From positions 3,348,001 through 3,412,000 of the forward strand of contig OZ244148.1 in the NCBI GenBank assembly GCA_965216255.1: 64,000 nucleotides of DNA, read 5' to 3'. Within the stretch, counting starts at the first letter, position 1, and every line of letters begins with the position of its first letter. Below the pieces are notes generated by a model. The model made no database searches and was not told the DNA's origin. It saw nothing but the letters and a program-made list of their open reading frames with translations. Source of the stretch: G965216255 sp965216255. GTDB taxonomy: Bacteria; Bacteroidota; Rhodothermia; Rhodothermales; Bin80. Below are positions 39,201 to 47,520 of the stretch, piece after piece. The translations under genes and the position numbers were made by a program.

Positions 39201-41183
39201 ATTGACTGGCATGCCGATACGCTTACCTACTTTGCCGGCGTAGACGTGGACCCCGGAAGGGATGCAAGGCTCCGCGGCTACGCTGACGTGGCCAGCCGTC
39301 GTCTTGTGGTTCAGGACCTCACCATGAATTTGGGCCAGGACCAGTGGCGGCTCGACCAGGAAGCCGCCATATCCTTCGCGGGTCCATATCGCCTAGACCA
39401 TATTCTGCTGATTTCGGATGACCAGGAAATTGTATTGGATGGTGTCGTGGACTTGGACGGTCACCAAAGCCTGGGGCTTACCGTGTATAACCTCCGACTG
39501 GGAGCCGTGGCGGACCTGTTCCAGTTTTCCGGCCTGGACGGTATGTTAGACGGCTCCCTGGTGCTACAGGGAGATGCGGCCTCGCCTGTGATGAATGCCG
39601 AGATGGAATTAGAATTGGAATCAGCCGGGGAGCGGGTAGGAACGCTGCGTGCCGACGCACGCTATGCGGAAAGAAAACTCCATCTGGATGCCAGGCTGGC
39701 CCACAGGGATTCTAGTACGTTGGACCTAACGGGGTATGTGCCCGCAGATCTCCGCCTGCGGAAGGACGACGTAGAGCGGGCGGCGGAGTCCGTTGCCCTT
39801 TCGCTGGCGGCCGAGCGTTTTAACATAGGCTGGATGGAGCCATTTTTGGACGCAGACCTGATAGGCGAGGTGGAGGGGCAGCTAAGCGGCCAGGTGCGGG
39901 TAGAAGGCACGTCAATCGAGCCGCATCTCTTTGGCACGGTGGACCTGGAGGGAGGGCAGCTCGCTCTCCCTCTTCTTGGAATAACGGTTTCCGAGCTTGA
40001 GGCCAGCGCGGAACTCGAGGGGGACACCATGTTTGTTCGCCACATGGGCGGTCGGAGCGGGGGACCGTTCACGGCAAGTGGAAGTGTGGAAGCCAAGAAC
40101 CTCACCCTTGGCGCCTTTGATCTTTCCGGCACGCTCGAACGCTTCCAAGTAATGGATACGCAAGCTGCCGAAGCGAATCTGTCCGGGGACATCCGCCTGC
40201 GGGGCACTACGGCAGCCCCGGTCCTCACAGGTACGGTCCGCCTGACATCAACGGACATCCACCCGGCCGATGCCGGGGCAAGCGAGGAATACGGCTCGGT
40301 AGTGTTTACAGAGGTCGACATGCGCATGCTGGAGCGGCATTTCAACATCCGGGCCTCAGAATCCGACACCACTACATTTGATTTCTTTGATGCGCTTACC
40401 ATGGAAATGGACGTGATCATTGGCGATGACGTGTGGCTGCGGGCACGTCAAAATCCAGAAATGAATGTGCTGCTAACCGGCGTTCTGGGTTTTACAAAGC
40501 AGCCAAGCAAGGATCAACAACTGTCCGGCACGGTCCAGGTGGTGCCCACGCGCAGTTACATACGGCAGTTTGGACGGCGGTTTGATATCAGAAGTGGCAG
40601 GGTAACGTTTACGGGGCCGGCCACAGACCCATTCCTGGATTTCGAGGCCGCGTATTCCATTCCGGAGCAAAATAACCAGCAGGATCCCGTAACCATCCTG
40701 TTGCGCGTCAGTGGCAGTCTGCAGGGATCGGCTGGAATCCTGCTGACCTTGGGGAGCGAACCCGTATCACTGGACCAGGCAGACATTATCTCCTATATCG
40801 CGTCGGGGCGCCCGGCGGCTGATGCTTTCCAGTTAGGCGGTACGGGTGCACTCGAGGTAGGCGGCGACTTTGCGACGCAGCAGCTTGCCCAGGTTATTGC
40901 CGCCGCAGCGGGCGCTGGGCTTGGTCTCGACATTTTTGAAATTCAACTCGAAGGCTCGCGTGGTACCACCATCACGGCAGGCAAGTATGTGTCTCGACGT
41001 CTTTTTGCCTCGGTTAGCTGGCCGCTTTCGTTTGCCGGCAAGTCAGCGGCACCTAACGCCGGCGGCATTGACAGCAACAAGGAGGTGATCATAGAGTACG
41101 CCATATTTGCCTGGCTCCTGGCGCGACTCAGGAGCAATAGTTCGACCACGGGGATCAGTCTGCTTTACCAGTACGCATACTGA
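36252..41183 (+). CDS. tamB: TamB-like translocation/assembly module protein (DUF490)
   Basis: 1643 residues with one N-terminal membrane anchor (AFLAGGIMILLFIQTP) and a very long periplasmic beta-strand region, as in AsmA/TamB-type bridge proteins. The conserved DUF490 C-terminus is evident: VPTRSYIRQFGRRFDIRSG, VTFTGPATDPFLDFEA, LLTLGSEPVSLDQADIISYI and AGKYVSRRLFASVSWPLS. TamB forms a hydrophobic groove from inner to outer membrane, moving phospholipids and assisting barrel insertion with TamA. It follows an Omp85 gene and precedes the Mla genes. Confidence 0.93.
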   Translation: MRNVFSRLGLAFLAGGIMILLFIQTPWGALTSARLILAVTRPLTPYVISVGGVRGNWFTTLELRDAAVRQGDGTMLLGVDTLRVRHSLLGLPFGSYHARRLRISGPHLWIASRESVEGQQAGSKGGYSVRVDRFEVRSGQITAPGALRLTEIEATGQLDLGSVLAAHLDTLQARLWPEGARGSLFVRTRADLVGGRLDLDSLSVTGPGSKIGIAGYFARLDNSYDADIRLSAAPIALADVGQFPALRDTAEISMHLTGEGALLRLLADTRLFSGGRIVLDVEGTPALSGPVAFTLRRADIRNLGLAGLGMPGQLSANLSGYLAGPSLDKVRGAVQLSVFDTHAWGHQLDSFKLTAEVDSGAASFRLESGIWGAAVSATGRVQPFGEVPVYELEGRFSGLNAAHYVNSHVSSLNGTYRLAGKGTTAQARLEIKPSTYNRLAIDNARLDATLGEGLVEFGLRAAAAEGSVAASGMLDLGDTLRFAVQGAEWNQLDVAAFLGLAASSAFAGHATLAGSASESGFSTQAELNLGASHLGSIVLRELAAHGYVREGSAQLSVNSMLDLGNVTAILNVAGLASGQPSWDLRGLFREIDVAALAASHRSNLHGMVHVVGSGPAPIRMDLRLGTSRVNHQAVDSAWVTAHMHQGQMVMEGRVLLPSGGAEFLAEGVLFGGQRAFSLRQGRFAEVDLGKLLGVAGLETRLTGQVVSLDVDAAEAFLLHGAVRLDSSWINNAAVVSGGLRLHLQEGGLLASGDLLLAEGSLRMDSLRVRREDTLLFWDMQAAMEAVDLAALSGQDALAGRYTGTLDLAAEGTTPQSLARLQGRLRADGTRIQELAFTRLGADVRLADGVLVIDTVNAVSNAFRLSGSGGVVLGSSGEAVLSLSGALLDAGPLGAFADIVGLKSGHAAGDTLWLHARSNADSVLVAGRVGLTGGRYGDVRLLDLDVGFSGRLARDTGRFADGILRAEATRLSLPTVSARFAQLDIDWHADTLTYFAGVDVDPGRDARLRGYADVASRRLVVQDLTMNLGQDQWRLDQEAAISFAGPYRLDHILLISDDQEIVLDGVVDLDGHQSLGLTVYNLRLGAVADLFQFSGLDGMLDGSLVLQGDAASPVMNAEMELELESAGERVGTLRADARYAERKLHLDARLAHRDSSTLDLTGYVPADLRLRKDDVERAAESVALSLAAERFNIGWMEPFLDADLIGEVEGQLSGQVRVEGTSIEPHLFGTVDLEGGQLALPLLGITVSELEASAELEGDTMFVRHMGGRSGGPFTASGSVEAKNLTLGAFDLSGTLERFQVMDTQAAEANLSGDIRLRGTTAAPVLTGTVRLTSTDIHPADAGASEEYGSVVFTEVDMRMLERHFNIRASESDTTTFDFFDALTMEMDVIIGDDVWLRARQNPEMNVLLTGVLGFTKQPSKDQQLSGTVQVVPTRSYIRQFGRRFDIRSGRVTFTGPATDPFLDFEAAYSIPEQNNQQDPVTILLRVSGSLQGSAGILLTLGSEPVSLDQADIISYIASGRPAADAFQLGGTGALEVGGDFATQQLAQVIAAAAGAGLGLDIFEIQLEGSRGTTITAGKYVSRRLFASVSWPLSFAGKSAAPNAGGIDSNKEVIIEYAIFAWLLARLRSNSSTTGISLLYQYAY

Positions 41184-41244
41184 CCACTACACTTTGTATG
41201 GCGCCTTGCCACCTGATTCCACGCGCCCGGGACTTTGGGTAGAC

Positions 41245-41991
41245 ATGCTTTACCGGGCCGGCGGTCTTGCCGATTTTGCCTGGACCTTTTTCCGGCGGAG
41301 TTTTAGGCGTCCCCGGGAGTGGCGAGAGGTGATTAGGCAAATGGACGAGGCCGGTGCGAAAAGCCTGGTGCTGGTTGTCGTGACCGGACTTTCGATTGGT
41401 GTCGTATTGTCCATGCAAAGCCGGGGCACGCTGTCGCGCTTCGGAGCCGAGATGGTGCTGCCTACCATGCTAGCCCTCTCTGTCGTCAAGGAGATCGGTC
41501 CCGTAATTACGTCGCTTGTGCTAGCCGGCAGGCTGGGTGCCGGAATGGCTGCGGAACTAGGTTCCATGCGCGTCACGGAGCAGATCGACGCCATGGAAGT
41601 GGCTGCCCTGAAGCCGTTCCATTTCCTTGTTATAACCCGTGTGCTGGCCTGCATACTGATGTTTCCCGTGCTGACGATCTGCTGTGATATTGTTGCGCTG
41701 ATGGGCGGCTACCTGGAAACAGTGCTCGCAACGGGTATGGACTACCGCCTTTTTGTGGACAACGCATTCTCGAACCTCCGGATGTCCGACCTGGTATTTT
41801 CAACCGGAAAGACCGCCATATTCGGCTTTATTGTGGGTATCGCCAGTTGCTATCTCGGATACACCGTTCGTGGCGGCACGGCGGAGGTTGGCAGGGCTGC
41901 TATGCAGGCGGTGGTACTATCATCGCTTCTGATACTGGTTGCGAATGTTCTCGTTGTGCGTATCACGCTTCTCTTGCCTGGTTTGGGTTAA
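41245..41991 (+). CDS. mlaE: MlaE family lipid ABC-transporter permease
   Basis: 248 residues from ATG 41245; upstream codons overlap tamB. The MlaE fold is visible: VLVVVTGLSIGVVLSMQS, the conserved VVKEIGPVITSLVLAGRLGA stretch and the MRVTEQIDAMEVAALKPF coupling segment, then four further membrane segments. It forms the inner-membrane core of an MCE lipid transporter moving phospholipids between membranes. Followed by its ATPase 18 bases later. Confidence 0.95.
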   Translation: MLYRAGGLADFAWTFFRRSFRRPREWREVIRQMDEAGAKSLVLVVVTGLSIGVVLSMQSRGTLSRFGAEMVLPTMLALSVVKEIGPVITSLVLAGRLGAGMAAELGSMRVTEQIDAMEVAALKPFHFLVITRVLACILMFPVLTICCDIVALMGGYLETVLATGMDYRLFVDNAFSNLRMSDLVFSTGKTAIFGFIVGIASCYLGYTVRGGTAEVGRAAMQAVVLSSLLILVANVLVVRITLLLPGLG

Positions 41992-42009
41992 CAAGTATTC
42001 TTGGCCGCC

Positions 42010-42762
42010 ATGTCTGCGATAGCACCGCCTCCAGAAGACGTCGTGATCCGCCTTACGGACGTTCACAAGTCCTTCGGAACAAAGTCCGTGCTGCGCGGCG
42101 TCTCCCTGGACGTAGAGCGCGGAAGTTCCGTGGCCATTATGGGTGGATCGGGCTCAGGGAAGAGCGTGCTCATCAAGCACGTCGTTCGTCTTATCCAGCC
42201 AGATAGCGGTCTGGTTTGGGTTGCTGGCAGGCGGCTTGATACCATGGACGAAGAAGAACTTGACCAGGTCCGGCTTCGGATGGGCTATCTCTTCCAAGGT
42301 GGTGCCCTTTTTGACTCTATGACGGTGGCAGACAATTTGGAGTTCATTCTGCTGCGCCACACAGCCTTTACCGGTGCCGAGCGGGCCGAGCGCGTAGAGG
42401 AGACACTGGCGTGGGTTCAGCTTCGCGATAAGGCTACTAGTTATCCATCCGAGCTTTCAGGGGGCCAGTGCAAGCGGATAGCGCTGGCCAGGGCCATTGT
42501 GCTCGAGCCTGAAATCCTGCTCTGCGATGAGCCCACCACCGGGCTGGATCCGGCGTCGGTGCGCGTGGTATCGCAATTGATCCTTCGTCTGCGTGAAGAA
42601 CGGGGCGTGTGTGCAGTGTCCATCACGCACGATTTGCTTTGTGCGGAGATCATTGCCGACACGGCATATTTTCTGTACGGTGGGCGCGTGATCGCGCAAG
42701 GCGCCCTTGCCCGATTGCAGAAATCAGTTCATCCGGTATTGCGCAACTTCTTTGGCACGTGA
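42010..42762 (+). CDS. mlaF: MlaF family lipid ABC-transporter ATPase
   Basis: 250 residues from ATG 42010 (a TTG at 42001 adds three). Walker A GGSGSGKS, ABC signature LSGGQ (in ELSGGQCKRIALARA), Walker B EILLCDEPTTGLDP and switch His in SITHD. Energises MlaE. The FQGGALFDSMTV segment is typical of the MlaF branch. Lies between mlaE and the MCE gene in one run. Confidence 0.96.
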   Translation: MSAIAPPPEDVVIRLTDVHKSFGTKSVLRGVSLDVERGSSVAIMGGSGSGKSVLIKHVVRLIQPDSGLVWVAGRRLDTMDEEELDQVRLRMGYLFQGGALFDSMTVADNLEFILLRHTAFTGAERAERVEETLAWVQLRDKATSYPSELSGGQCKRIALARAIVLEPEILLCDEPTTGLDPASVRVVSQLILRLREERGVCAVSITHDLLCAEIIADTAYFLYGGRVIAQGALARLQKSVHPVLRNFFGT

Positions 42763-42798
42763 GTCTTCACGGCCTTTCACCCTAAGCCGCACACTGCT

Positions 42799-43887
42799 AT
42801 GACGCGTCAAGTCAGGGTAGGTCTGGTCGTGTTACTGGGGCTGCTTCTTTTTTCTCTGGCCCTATTCGCGATAGCCAGCCGTACCTTCCTGTTTAGTGAC
42901 CGCTTCATCGTCAAGTCCCGCTTCAATAGTGTGGCTGGCCTCCGTTCCGGAGCAGACGTACAGTTTCAGGGCGTAAGCGTCGGTGCCGTCTCGAGCGTAG
43001 CGTTGCCGGCATCGACGGGGGGCCTCATCGAGGTGACCATGGGAATCAAAGAGTCTGCGCGGCACCTGATTCACGATGGCACCCAGGCACAGATTAAAAC
43101 GGAGGGGCTGTTGGGCAGCATGATAGTTGTGTTGGTAAATCCTCCCGTCGTTTTAGGTCTGCCTGGACCCGACGCCGTGGAGGACGGCGATAGTATCGTC
43201 GGCATAGACCCGTTCGACCTTTTCGAAATCACGGACAAGGCGCTGGCCTCCGTGCAGCGCTTCGAAGAGTCGGCCACTTCCTTTGAGCGCATCGTAGACG
43301 ATGTACGCAACGGAGAGGGTACACTTGGCAAGCTTGTCTACGACCCGGCCCTATACAACAGCATGGTCGCCACGGCCAATGAAACGCAGCGCCTCATGAC
43401 CAACTTGGGCAATGACGCGGAGGCGCTTGTAGATCTGGCAGAGCAGGCCACACGCGGCGTGGAGGGTGTGTTGGTCAAGCTGGACCAGGGCGACGGGACG
43501 CTCGCTCGTCTGCTAAACGATCCCGCGGTCTATGACGGAATCCTTTCCACGGCCGATACCCTGCAGGCCATTACCGCAAATCTGCGCGTACTTTTCAGTA
43601 ATGCGGAAATTGTGGCCAACTGGGGTGCAATTGGAGCATTTCGGTTTGCTGAATTGATGGAGGCGGGTAAGCATAACTGGCTCTTTAAGCGCTATTTCGA
43701 GGAACGTGGCTACGTGGAGCAGGCTCCCTTCGAAATCCGGGAGCAGGCCATTGCAGAAAGCTATCGATGGCTGCAAGAGAAAGAACGAGAGCTAGAAGCA
43801 CGCGAGGCGCGAGTTGAGGCGCTTGAAGCGGGTATTGATGATGTTTCGCCCGGCCCCAGTACCTCGTCCAGGAATCAACAGCGGTAG
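42799..43887 (+). CDS. mlaD: MCE-domain protein (MlaD family)
   Basis: 362 residues with an N-terminal membrane anchor (VGLVVLLGLLLFSLALFAIA) and an MCE domain at about 35-115 (VKSRFNSVAGLRSGADVQF onward to VQFQGVSVGAVSSV). The remaining two thirds is a long helical tail (coiled-coil-like, e.g. WLQEKERELEAREARVEALE), longer than in E. coli MlaD. MlaD hexamers carry lipid through the periplasm for MlaEF. No mlaC or mlaB gene follows, so the periplasmic carrier, if any, is elsewhere; TamB next door could offer an alternative route. Confidence 0.92.
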   Translation: MTRQVRVGLVVLLGLLLFSLALFAIASRTFLFSDRFIVKSRFNSVAGLRSGADVQFQGVSVGAVSSVALPASTGGLIEVTMGIKESARHLIHDGTQAQIKTEGLLGSMIVVLVNPPVVLGLPGPDAVEDGDSIVGIDPFDLFEITDKALASVQRFEESATSFERIVDDVRNGEGTLGKLVYDPALYNSMVATANETQRLMTNLGNDAEALVDLAEQATRGVEGVLVKLDQGDGTLARLLNDPAVYDGILSTADTLQAITANLRVLFSNAEIVANWGAIGAFRFAELMEAGKHNWLFKRYFEERGYVEQAPFEIREQAIAESYRWLQEKERELEAREARVEALEAGIDDVSPGPSTSSRNQQR

Positions 43888-43893
43888 ACGGCT

Positions 43894-44511
43894 GTGCCTC
43901 GCGATCGTGCTCCCAGAAATAGTCGTAGCACATTGCGTGCGCCGGCACGCTTCAATCCAGGCTACTCCATTCTGGGTCGTGCGCTCCGCAAACGCATGCT
44001 GGACGCTCGCCAGGCAGGGACGTGTTTCCTGATCGTCCTTTCGTCTCTGGTTCTGGTTCTAGCCGCAGCCCAGTTTCTTGCATGGACATACCTGGAGCCC
44101 GCGATTGCGGCTGCTCCCCGGGGAAATACTGCACTAGGCTTCTGGACCGGACAAATCGCTGCGGTGTTGCTCCTTTTCTTCACAGCCGTCCTGGGGCGAG
44201 CCCCGAGTGTGCGCATAACGCTGCATAATGAGTCTATGGAGCTGTGCCAGGGAGCACGTACGGCTTCCGTTGACTTCTCGGAGATCATGGCCGTGCACTC
44301 CGCGGGTGCACTGAGCTATCATCGGGAGCATGGTCCGTATGCCGATGTCCAACCGTTTATCAGTGGCATGCCTCCGTCCGTACTTGTTGTCTTAACGACA
44401 CGGGCAGTATTTGGCGTTGGATTGCCGCCGCCGGAGCACGAATATCTTTTGTCGGTGCTCCGGGAGCATAGTCCGAAGGTCTGTGCATCCGAGGAAGCGC
44501 ATGCAGTATAG
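43894..44511 (+). CDS. Small membrane protein of unknown function
   Basis: 205 residues from GTG 43894, 6 bases after mlaD. Two membrane segments (CFLIVLSSLVLVLAAAQFLA near residues 44-63 and IAAVLLLFFTAVLGR near 87-101), then a cytosolic or periplasmic domain of about 100 residues with beta-rich alternation resembling a PH-like or bacterial DUF module (VRITLHNESMELCQGARTAS). No motif recognised. It ends 11 bases inside tgt, so it is translationally coupled to both neighbours. Confidence 0.6.
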   Translation: MPRDRAPRNSRSTLRAPARFNPGYSILGRALRKRMLDARQAGTCFLIVLSSLVLVLAAAQFLAWTYLEPAIAAAPRGNTALGFWTGQIAAVLLLFFTAVLGRAPSVRITLHNESMELCQGARTASVDFSEIMAVHSAGALSYHREHGPYADVQPFISGMPPSVLVVLTTRAVFGVGLPPPEHEYLLSVLREHSPKVCASEEAHAV

Positions 44512-45631
44512 CCTCCTTTACCGGGACCTATCTACAAAGGCGCGTGCTGGGTGCCTGGTAACGGAGCGCGGGGTAGTGCGGACGCCCGTTTTTATGCCTG
44601 TGGGTACGGTGGGAGCCGTGAAGGCGGTAGAGCACCGCGAGTTGGAGTGCGACATTGGGGCGGAGATTATTCTGGGAAATACGTACCACCTGTTTCTTCG
44701 GCCGGGCCCGGAAGTCATCGAACGGGCCGGAGGGCTCCACGCATTCATGTCGTGGAAACACCCTATTCTTACGGATTCCGGTGGCTTCCAGGTATATTCG
44801 CTGGCCAAGCGGTGCCGTGTCACGGATGATGCCGTCACGTTTCGCAGCCATCTGGACGGTTCGGCGCACGTGTTCAGTCCGGAATCGGTTATTGATATCC
44901 AGCGGCGGCTCGGTTCGGATATCATGATGGTGCTGGACGAGTGTCCGGCAGGGGACGTTTCGGAATCATACGCTCGCGTTGCCAACAAACGTACCATAAG
45001 GTGGGCCGCGCGCTGCAAGCGCCGCCTTGCGGAGACCAGATCGGCCTATGGTCAGGCCCAGACACTATTTGCCATTGTACAGGGAGTGGTATACCCGAGC
45101 GTTCGGCGGGATAGTGCGCTGCATCTGGTGGATCTTGATTTTCCGGGCTATGCGATAGGAGGGCTATCGGTCGGAGAGAGTGCAGAGGAGATGTATGCGA
45201 TGGTGGAGCTAGTTTGTGATTTGCTTCCAGAGCACAAACCGCGCTATCTCATGGGTGTGGGTACTCCCGAAAACATACTGGAATCCATAGCCAGGGGCGT
45301 AGACATGTTTGACTGCGTGCTCCCGACGCGCAACGCGCGCAATGGCAGGATTTATACTACCGAGGGGGAACTCAATATTCGCAATGCAAAGTGGAAGGAA
45401 GACTTTTCACCGCTGGATCCTGGTTTGGACGGATACGTTTCGCAGACATTCAGCAAAGCGTACGTACGCCACCTATTCCAGGCCGGGGAAATACTCGGAA
45501 TGCAGATAGCGGCGCTGCAAAACTTGTCGCTTTACACATGGCTGGCTCGGGGCACGCGCGCGGCAATTGTGGAGGGCTGCTTTAGTGCTTTTAGGGCCGA
45601 GGCACAGCCTCGTCTGGGCAAGCGACTCTAG
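44501..45631 (+). CDS. tgt: Queuine tRNA-ribosyltransferase (TGT), zinc ligands absent
   Basis: Replaces G34 of GUN anticodon tRNAs with the queuosine precursor preQ1. 376 residues from ATG 44501. TIM-barrel catalytic marks are intact: TDSGGFQ with Asp92, QGVVYPSVRRDSA, and the nucleophile Asp271 in FDCVLPTRNARNG. The C-terminal zinc site is not: where E. coli has CDCYTC, residues 309-314 read LDGYVS, and the later His position reads LQNL. Such zinc-less forms occur in other Bacteroidota as far as I recall. No queC/D/E/F gene is adjacent; tgt lies between mlaD-linked genes and ispH. Confidence 0.95.
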   Translation: MQYSLLYRDLSTKARAGCLVTERGVVRTPVFMPVGTVGAVKAVEHRELECDIGAEIILGNTYHLFLRPGPEVIERAGGLHAFMSWKHPILTDSGGFQVYSLAKRCRVTDDAVTFRSHLDGSAHVFSPESVIDIQRRLGSDIMMVLDECPAGDVSESYARVANKRTIRWAARCKRRLAETRSAYGQAQTLFAIVQGVVYPSVRRDSALHLVDLDFPGYAIGGLSVGESAEEMYAMVELVCDLLPEHKPRYLMGVGTPENILESIARGVDMFDCVLPTRNARNGRIYTTEGELNIRNAKWKEDFSPLDPGLDGYVSQTFSKAYVRHLFQAGEILGMQIAALQNLSLYTWLARGTRAAIVEGCFSAFRAEAQPRLGKRL

Positions 45632-45690
45632 CGGATCCATGAACATAAGCGCGGTAGGTTGCGTTTTACGGGCGGCTTAAGGCGTCGGGC

Positions 45691-46929
45691 ATGCAGAGGC
45701 AATTCGAGATCCCGGATTTTTATCGCAGTCGCATAATTGGTGCGGTAAGGCAAGCCCGTAGGCGGCGCGACCCCCGCAAGCATGACCTCACGCCGTCCAC
45801 GCTGGATTTTGGACCTGTTCAGTTCAAGGTGCCGCGGCATTTCGGATTCTGCTATGGTGTGGAGAACGCCGTAGAGATGGCCTATCAGGCACTCGACCGG
45901 AATTCGGACCGCCGCCTGTTCATGCTCTCGGAGATGATTCACAATCCGCACGTGAATGCGGATCTGAAGCGGCGGGGGATGCGCTTCTTGCGATCAACGA
46001 TGGGGGAGGAATTGATTTCCTTGGACACGCTCACGCCGGATGACATCGTGCTGATACCGGCGTTTGGCGCCTCCCTCGAAGTAAAGGCGGAACTTGAGCG
46101 TCGCGGAATCGACACCAAGACCTATGACACCACCTGTATCTTCGTCAAAAAGGTGTGGCGGCGCAGCGAAAAAATGGGCAAAAAGAACTACACGGTCGTG
46201 GTGCATGGAAAGCGTTACCACGAAGAAGTGCGTGCCACGTTCTCTCATGCCCGCCGCTCGGCGCCGGTGGTAGTCGTCCGTGACCGGGAGGAGGCCCGGG
46301 ATCTGTGCCGGGTAATCAAAGGCGAGGCCCCGGGTGCCTATTTCTTTGAGCGTTTCAAGGACCGCTATTCCCGGGGCTTCGATCCGCAGCGTGATCTCCA
46401 GCGTATTGGGGTGGTGAACCAAACCACGATGCTGGTTACGGAAACGAGAGCCATTATCAACCTTGTCCGTGGGGCGCTGAAAGAGCGATACGGAGCAGAC
46501 AATCTGCCTCTTCACTTTGAAGACACCAGCTCCACGCTTTGCTATGCTACCCACGAAAACCAGGAAGCTGCCAAGATGCTTCTGGAAGAAGCGCCGGATC
46601 TGGCGCTCGTGGTCGGCGGGTACAACTCTTCAAATACCACCCATATTGTGACGCTTTGCGAGGCCACAGTTCCAACCTATTTTATTGAAGGTGCGGAGGC
46701 AATCGGGTTGCCCGGGCGTATTCGTCACTACGATATCCGGCGAAGAGCGGAACAGGTATCGGCCGACTGGCTGGCTGCCGACCGGCCGGTCACCATTGCC
46801 CTCATGGCTGGGGCCTCCTGCCCGGACATGCTACTTGACCAGGTTATCCACCGGGTAATCGGATTGTTTCCCAGCGTGTGCCCGCCCGAAGACGTTCTTG
46901 CACCGTTCGAAGGTGTAGCTGTGGTGTGA
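45691..46929 (+). CDS. ispH: 4-hydroxy-3-methylbut-2-enyl diphosphate reductase (long form)
   Basis: Last enzyme of the MEP isoprenoid pathway, an Fe4S4 protein making IPP and DMAPP. 412 residues, about 90 more than E. coli IspH and like the long cyanobacterial/plant type. Cluster cysteines Cys54 (GFCYGV), Cys149 (TTCIFV) and Cys377 (GASCPD). ActivesSite-type residues: HGKRYHEE and VVGGYNSSNTTH. An upstream extension up to the tgt stop is possible; ATG 45691 is the first Met. Confidence 0.95.
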   Translation: MQRQFEIPDFYRSRIIGAVRQARRRRDPRKHDLTPSTLDFGPVQFKVPRHFGFCYGVENAVEMAYQALDRNSDRRLFMLSEMIHNPHVNADLKRRGMRFLRSTMGEELISLDTLTPDDIVLIPAFGASLEVKAELERRGIDTKTYDTTCIFVKKVWRRSEKMGKKNYTVVVHGKRYHEEVRATFSHARRSAPVVVVRDREEARDLCRVIKGEAPGAYFFERFKDRYSRGFDPQRDLQRIGVVNQTTMLVTETRAIINLVRGALKERYGADNLPLHFEDTSSTLCYATHENQEAAKMLLEEAPDLALVVGGYNSSNTTHIVTLCEATVPTYFIEGAEAIGLPGRIRHYDIRRRAEQVSADWLAADRPVTIALMAGASCPDMLLDQVIHRVIGLFPSVCPPEDVLAPFEGVAVV

Positions 46930-46953
46930 GGGGTCTGGCGACACGGTTTGGCT

Positions 46954-47520
46954 ATGTGCAGGTATTGCGGCATGCTGATAGCAATTATGCTGCTTCCGGC
47001 AGCCTGTGACGCGTTTTTGCCGCGCACACCGGCGGATCCGATAGTAGGGGCCGGGACATTTCTGCAGCCGGATGAGCCCGATGCCGTAGTAGACAACCTG
47101 CGCGCGGCGGTAGCCGAAATGAACGCAGCCAACTACCGCCGATCCCTTGGTGAAGAGCTCCTCTTCGAGCCCTCCGCCGTCGCGAAGGCGCGGGATCCAT
47201 CATTGTGGGCAAGCTGGGGCCGCGCAGAGGAGGATGGCTATTTTACCACCATGACGGAGGCTGCGCGGCAGGGCTCCGGTCATCTGCTGCGCCTGGACAA
47301 TACGACCGCCGAGTTTGGAGAATCCCGCTACACGCTGGATGCGCAATACTTTCTTGTCGTAGGTCACAGACGCACGGGAATTCCGGACACGGTGCAGGGC
47401 CGGCTCGTCTGGGATATCGCGCAGGGAGACGACGGCCTGTGGTCGCTTCGGAGGTGGACGGATCAGCAGATAGGTACCAGTGCATCATGGAGCGACCTCA
47501 AGGCGGATTTTGCCAAGTAA
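46954..47520 (+). CDS. Lipoprotein of unknown function (first of a pair)
   Basis: 188 residues from ATG 46954; TTG 46948 is an alternative. Lipobox LPAAC at about residues 15-19 in MLIAIMLLPAACDAF. The mature part has an NTF2-like alpha+beta look: a helical start (DAVVDNLRAAVAEMNAANYRRSL), then strands ending LVWDIAQGDDGLWSLRRWTDQ. No catalytic motif. The next gene shares the layout and the W-x-L-x-RW-x-D end, so they are probably paralogues. Confidence 0.72.
   Translation: MCRYCGMLIAIMLLPAACDAFLPRTPADPIVGAGTFLQPDEPDAVVDNLRAAVAEMNAANYRRSLGEELLFEPSAVAKARDPSLWASWGRAEEDGYFTTMTEAARQGSGHLLRLDNTTAEFGESRYTLDAQYFLVVGHRRTGIPDTVQGRLVWDIAQGDDGLWSLRRWTDQQIGTSASWSDLKADFAK

Noticed and set aside
36252..41183. 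Large frames opposite tamB (for example 39662-40420 on the minus strand)
   Set aside because: Serine/arginine-rich shadow frames of the true gene.
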